Part shown: positions 60,983 to 64,000 of the stretch, one piece after another | Layout: each line of letters starts with the position of its first letter | How positions within the stretch are numbered: position 1 is the stretch's first letter | Origin: Carboxydothermus pertinax | Lineage (GTDB): Bacteria; Bacillota; Z-2901; Carboxydothermales; Carboxydothermaceae | Assembly (NCBI RefSeq): GCF_001950255.1 | Contig: NZ_BDJK01000055.1 | Coordinates: 185,551-249,550, forward strand | Direction of reading: 5' to 3' | DNA length: 64,000 nucleotides | Program-made: the position numbers and the translations under genes | Notes under the pieces: generated by a model | What the model was told of the DNA's origin: nothing | The model's input: only the letters and a program-made list of their open reading frames with translations | Databases searched by the model: none

Positions 60983-61482
60983 TACTTCTTCACCACCCGG
61001 GGATTCTGAATTTTTCTTTTAAGTTCCAGCCATCCATAAAGCAAAGCCTCCGGCCGGGGAGGGCAGCCAGGAATATAAACATCCACCGGTAAAAAGGTAT
61101 TTGCCCCGGGAACAACATGATAAGAATCAACGAAGGGTCCACCCGAAAGGGCACAGCTTCCCATCGCTATCACATATTTTGGTTCAGCCATTTGCTCGTA
61201 TAAACGCAAGACCAAAGGCTGCATCTTCTTTGTTATAGTTCCCGCAACAATCATTAAGTCCGCATGCCGGGGAGAAGGCCGCCAAACCTCATAGCCAAAA
61301 CGCGAAAAATCATATTTGGGCCCCCCTGCCGCCATAACCTCAATAGCGCAACAGGCTAAGCCAAAGGTCAACGGCCAAAGCGAATTACCCCGAGCCCAGT
61401 TAAATACTGTATCTAAAGTGGTAAGAAAGATGTTTTTTCCAATAAGCTTTTCTTCTTCACTCTGGATAGTTTTTATTTCCAT
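60982..61482 (-). CDS. nuoB: Complex I subunit NuoB
   Basis: This subunit holds cluster N2, the last Fe-S centre before quinone. From the ATG at 61482 it has 166 aa; ten more in-frame codons upstream lie inside nuoA and contain the ribosome site. The paired cysteines in [20 protein letters not shown] and [13 protein letters not shown] are the N2 ligands. It overlaps nuoA by 10 nt. Confidence 0.94.
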   Translation of the reverse strand: MEIKTIQSEEEKLIGKNIFLTTLDTVFNWARGNSLWPLTFGLACCAIEVMAAGGPKYDFSRFGYEVWRPSPRHADLMIVAGTITKKMQPLVLRLYEQMAEPKYVIAMGSCALSGGPFVDSYHVVPGANTFLPVDVYIPGCPPRPEALLYGWLELKRKIQNPRVVKK

Positions 61483-61829
61483 TCTAACGCCCCTTCCTTC
61501 CAGGCATACCATAAGCCTAAAACTAAAATTCCAATAAATATCACCATTTCAATAAATGCAAACAAACCCAAAACATTAAAACGCATCGCCCACGGGTATA
61601 AAAATATTGTTTCAACGTCAAACATTACAAATACTAAGGCATACATAAAATAATTCCCTTTAAACTGCACCCAAGTCGGTCCGATAGTTTCAAGTCCGCA
61701 TTCATAAGGCTCTCGCTTTATAAGGGACTTGCTTTTGGGTGACAGCAAATAATTTAATACTAAAATAATGATAGAAAGCAAAACACCCGTGAGGAAAAAG
61801 ATTAAAATTGCACCTTTTGGGCTTAGCAC
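61473..61829 (-). CDS. nuoA: Complex I subunit NuoA
   Basis: This 118-aa protein has three helices and the conserved [10 protein letters not shown] loop and [14 protein letters not shown]. The start is GTG with GGAAGGAGGG 7 nt upstream. It is the first gene of nuoABCDHIJKLMN. The 93 nt upstream to rnhB carry only weak -10-like sequence; I cannot name a firm promoter. Confidence 0.94.
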   Translation of the reverse strand: MLSPKGAILIFFLTGVLLSIIILVLNYLLSPKSKSLIKREPYECGLETIGPTWVQFKGNYFMYALVFVMFDVETIFLYPWAMRFNVLGLFAFIEMVIFIGILVLGLWYAWKEGALEWK

Positions 61830-61922
61830 CCCTTTCCCTCCTTCCTTTTTTTGGTGAATGTATTAATAAAAACAAATTACACCCATCAGTATATATTCAA
61901 CAAATTGTCCCTTTATACCTCC

Positions 61923-62576
61923 TTATTCTTCGTCAAAAAGCTGCATTTGACTATAAAAACTTTTTATAGGTTCAAAGCTTTTACGGTGTATGGGCGTTGG
62001 CCCAAGTTTCTTTATCGCCCGTCGATGCTGGGCGGTGAGGTAACCCTTATTTTTTTTAAAATCGTAGCCTGGATAAATTTTGTCGTATTGCTCCATAATT
62101 CGATCGCGAACAACCTTTGCAATTATGGAAGCACAAGCAACAGTAAACGAAAGGTGATCTGCCTTGGCCAGTGCTATTTGTTCACCGGAAAATCCATCAA
62201 TTTTTAACGCATCTAAAATTAAGGCAGAAGGTTTAACATTTAAATGCAAAAGAGCAGCTTTAAGGGCAAATCTTGTCGCCTGATAAATATTAAAGCGGTC
62301 AATCAATTCTGGTTCTACAACTGCCACGGACCAATCTTCTGCCACATTAATTATCTCTTTAAAAAGTAGTTTACGCTTTTGGGCGGAAAGTAATTTTGAA
62401 TCATCGACTCCAGGTATGAAAATTCCAGGCTTAATTACAACGATTGCCGCAACAACAGGACCGGCCACCGGGCCGCGCCCCGCTTCGTCACCGCCCCCAA
62501 CCAATTCATGGCCCTTTAAAAACAAATTATTTTCAATTTGGAGATTTGCCGGCAAATTATTAATAAAAGTTTTCAT
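61923..62576 (-). CDS. rnhB: Ribonuclease HII
   Basis: RNase HII removes ribonucleotides from DNA and RNA-DNA hybrids. The protein has 217 aa from the ATG at 62576; a TTG two codons earlier is also possible, and neither has a strong ribosome site. GGGDEAGRGPVAGPVVAAIV holds the Asp-Glu pair, and VDDSKLL, ILDALKIDGF and ASIIAKVVRDRIM the further active-site residues. RnhB next to rbgA and rplS is the usual Firmicute order. Confidence 0.95.
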   Translation of the reverse strand: MKTFINNLPANLQIENNLFLKGHELVGGGDEAGRGPVAGPVVAAIVVIKPGIFIPGVDDSKLLSAQKRKLLFKEIINVAEDWSVAVVEPELIDRFNIYQATRFALKAALLHLNVKPSALILDALKIDGFSGEQIALAKADHLSFTVACASIIAKVVRDRIMEQYDKIYPGYDFKKNKGYLTAQHRRAIKKLGPTPIHRKSFEPIKSFYSQMQLFDEE

Positions 62577-62675
62577 AACCAAAGTATATTTCGCTATTAA
62601 TGGACAATTTCCCTGCCAAAAAAATTTTTTTATTAAAGATTTTTATTTATTTTTTTATTTAATATGTTATATATT

Positions 62676-63512
62676 TCACATATTGTCCAAAGTATATTTT
62701 CCCAGAAGACCTTGACGGAATTCTTTTAAAATGACGAGCGCTATTTTGTCATAATCAGGTTCTTTAACTTTTTTAAATAAACCTCTTTTTTGACCTATCT
62801 TGGCAAAAACCTCCGGAATATTTTCGTTTCCATTTAAGCTAAAACGAGCAAAAAACTCGGGTTTTCCCTCCTCCAGCAAAATTTTTAATAACCAAGTAGC
62901 AACTTCAACCACCGGTAAAACCTCATCGCTTATAGACCCAGTAGCCCCTAACTTTAGTCCAACTTCCTGATCGCCCAGGCGCGGCCAAAGTACACCTGGT
63001 GTATCCATAAGCTCCAATTTATCTGATAGCTTTATCCACTGCACCCCCCGAGTAACCCCTGGCTTTGCTCCGGTTTTCACTGACTTTTTTAAGAGGCGAT
63101 TAATTATAGTTGATTTCCCGACATTAGGAATTCCAACTACTATTCCTCTTAATGGTCGCGGCCTTAAACCTTTTTTTTGCCATTTATCTTTTATCTGCCC
63201 ATGCACATAATCAATGATGCGCCAGACCTCTCTTAACCCCTGAAATTCCCAAGTATCAACCAGTGAATAATACACCTCCTGCGGCCAGCTTATTTTCTTG
63301 ATTATCTTTTCTGTCTTTTCTATATCCGCTAAATCTTTTTTATTAAACAAGATAATTCTCGGTTTATTTTGACATATTTCATCTATGTCCGGATTTTGGC
63401 TAGAGATCGGGATTCTGGCATCTCGAATTTCCAAAACCACATCGATAAGCTTAATCTGCTCTATTAGAGCTTTTTTGGTTTTAAACATATGGCCAGGATA
63501 CCAGTTTATCAT
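62676..63512 (-). CDS. rbgA: Ribosome biogenesis GTPase RbgA (YlqF)
   Basis: RbgA helps late 50S subunit assembly. The 278-aa protein shows the circularly permuted GTPase order: G4 NKKD near residue 58, then G1 GIPNVGKSTIINRL near 127, G2 TRGVQW and G3 DTPGVLWPRL near 173. The N-terminal WYPGHMFKTKK is family-specific, and the C-terminal domain from about 190 contacts rRNA. GGAAGGGAG precedes the ATG. It lies 74 nt after rplS, beyond a terminator. Confidence 0.95.
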   Translation of the reverse strand: MINWYPGHMFKTKKALIEQIKLIDVVLEIRDARIPISSQNPDIDEICQNKPRIILFNKKDLADIEKTEKIIKKISWPQEVYYSLVDTWEFQGLREVWRIIDYVHGQIKDKWQKKGLRPRPLRGIVVGIPNVGKSTIINRLLKKSVKTGAKPGVTRGVQWIKLSDKLELMDTPGVLWPRLGDQEVGLKLGATGSISDEVLPVVEVATWLLKILLEEGKPEFFARFSLNGNENIPEVFAKIGQKRGLFKKVKEPDYDKIALVILKEFRQGLLGKYTLDNM

Positions 63513-63543
63513 AATTAACTCCCTTCCGGTAAAAATAAAATAA

Positions 63544-63575
63544 GAAATGAAAAAAGGGACGATCTATCGTCCCTT
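63544..63575 (-). terminator. Terminator after rplS
   Basis: A 10-bp inverted repeat (AAGGGACGAT with ATCGTCCCTT) is followed on the minus strand by a run of six Ts. Confidence 0.88.
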
Positions 63576-63586
63576 CGTTCCTTTTC

Positions 63587-63928
63587 TTATCGACGCTCGG
63601 CAATGCGCGCAGCTTTACCGGTCAATTTCCTTAAGTAATAGAGTCTAGCCCTTCTTACTTTACCACGACGGGTAACTTCGATTTTTTCAATCCGCGGGGA
63701 GTGTAATGGAAAAGTTCTTTCTACCCCAACACCATAGGAAACCCGACGTACAGTAAAGGTAGCACTTAAACCTGAACCTCTTTTCCTAATTACAACTCCC
63801 TCATAGGGCTGGATTCTCTCCCGGTTACCCTCAATTACTTTAAAGTACACTTTTACAGTATCTCCGGGACGAAACTCAGGAAGGTCTGTTCTCAACTGTT
63901 CTTCTTCCAAAGATTTTAACAAATCCAT
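63587..63928 (-). CDS. rplS: 50S ribosomal protein L19
   Basis: L19 sits at the 30S-50S interface. The 113-aa protein has the whole family pattern: [60 protein letters not shown] and the basic tail [20 protein letters not shown] lies before the ATG. Upstream lies a structured leader. Confidence 0.97.
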   Translation of the reverse strand: MDLLKSLEEEQLRTDLPEFRPGDTVKVYFKVIEGNRERIQPYEGVVIRKRGSGLSATFTVRRVSYGVGVERTFPLHSPRIEKIEVTRRGKVRRARLYYLRKLTGKAARIAERR

Positions 63929-63949
63929 AACTTTTTCCCTCCTTCCACC

Positions 63950-63980
63950 ACGTTCATGGAGCCCTTGTCCAGCGGAACGT
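63950..63980 (-). promoter_or_regulatory. Putative L19 leader hairpin upstream of rplS
   Basis: In the mRNA sense, ACGTTC pairs with GAACGT and inside it TGGA pairs with TCCA, leaving the loop CAAGGGC. The hairpin ends 22 nt before the rplS start. This resembles the autoregulatory L19 leader described upstream of rplS in Firmicutes. The link to that motif is from memory and position, not a model search. Confidence 0.5.
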
Positions 63981-64000
63981 TTAATAAGCGATAAAATTAT

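Noticed and set aside
62579-62698. Repeated CAAAGTATATTT and inverted TGGACAAT/ATTGTCCA around the rnhB-rbgA gap, as a mobile element or attachment site
   Set aside because: The repeats are 8-12 nt in very AT-rich DNA, no transposase or integrase lies nearby, and gene order is normal.
1-64000. CRISPR array, prophage, insertion sequence, tRNA or rRNA genes
   Set aside because: No regularly spaced repeats, no integrase, transposase or phage structural genes, and no tRNA-like cloverleaf or rRNA sequence was recognised on either strand.

Overview
The window looks like chromosome from a low-GC, endospore-forming, anaerobic Firmicute. The evidence is spoVK, a GerAB-type germination permease, a B. 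subtilis-type LexA box, strong AGGAGG-type ribosome sites with many GTG/TTG starts, and the gene order miaB-mutS-mutL-miaA-hfq. A System I (Ccm) cytochrome c apparatus, a complex I without its NADH module, and a fumarase/succinate dehydrogenase operon together suggest a respiring, probably thermophilic clostridial relative such as Carboxydothermus. The genus is an impression from the protein sequences, not a proven assignment.

Layout. 0-6.4 kb, mostly + strand: the end of a frameshifted etfA, a thiolase, a DUF523 gene with no ATG/GTG/TTG start, a radical SAM protein, a PpaX-like phosphatase, a sigma-54 activator and signal peptidase I. 6.5-21 kb, minus strand: a CcmH-like gene, an FrhB-like flavoprotein, then a C4-dicarboxylate block. 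That block holds a DctP-like binding lipoprotein, the DctA symporter, a DctS/DctR-type two-component pair, malic enzyme, succinate dehydrogenase/fumarate reductase (sdhA-C-D-B) and two-subunit fumarase. A near-consensus sigma-54 promoter precedes fumA and a sigma-54 activator gene lies directly upstream. 21-29 kb: lexA, then the ccm operon on the minus strand (ccmE, ccmF, ccmA, ccmB, ccmC, ccmD plus four accessory genes). 29-40.3 kb: housekeeping cluster of a PLP enzyme, spoVK, an amidase-deacetylase fusion, hfq, miaA, a methyltransferase, mutL, mutS and miaB. 40.3-46.3 kb: small or poorly known genes, including two tandem FAD proteins, an orphan germination permease, minC, a Nudix hydrolase and DUF3786. 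46.4-49.5 kb: a three-gene ATP-dependent activase module related to 2-hydroxyacyl-CoA dehydratase activators. 49.5-52.2 kb: an OmpR/PhoR-type two-component pair and yraN. 52.2-61.8 kb: nuoABCDHIJKLMN. 61.9-64 kb: rnhB, rbgA and rplS with a structured leader.

How the parts fit. DctA would import fumarate, malate or succinate. Fumarase, the Sdh/Frd complex and malic enzyme would interconvert them, feeding or draining a membrane quinone pool. The 11-subunit complex I would serve the same pool, with a donor other than NADH likely. The Ccm system would mature c-type cytochromes for respiration. The respiratory modules (ccm and nuo) sit inside housekeeping neighbourhoods. No rRNA, tRNA, insertion sequence, phage gene or CRISPR array was seen, and no gap between genes exceeds about 300 bases.
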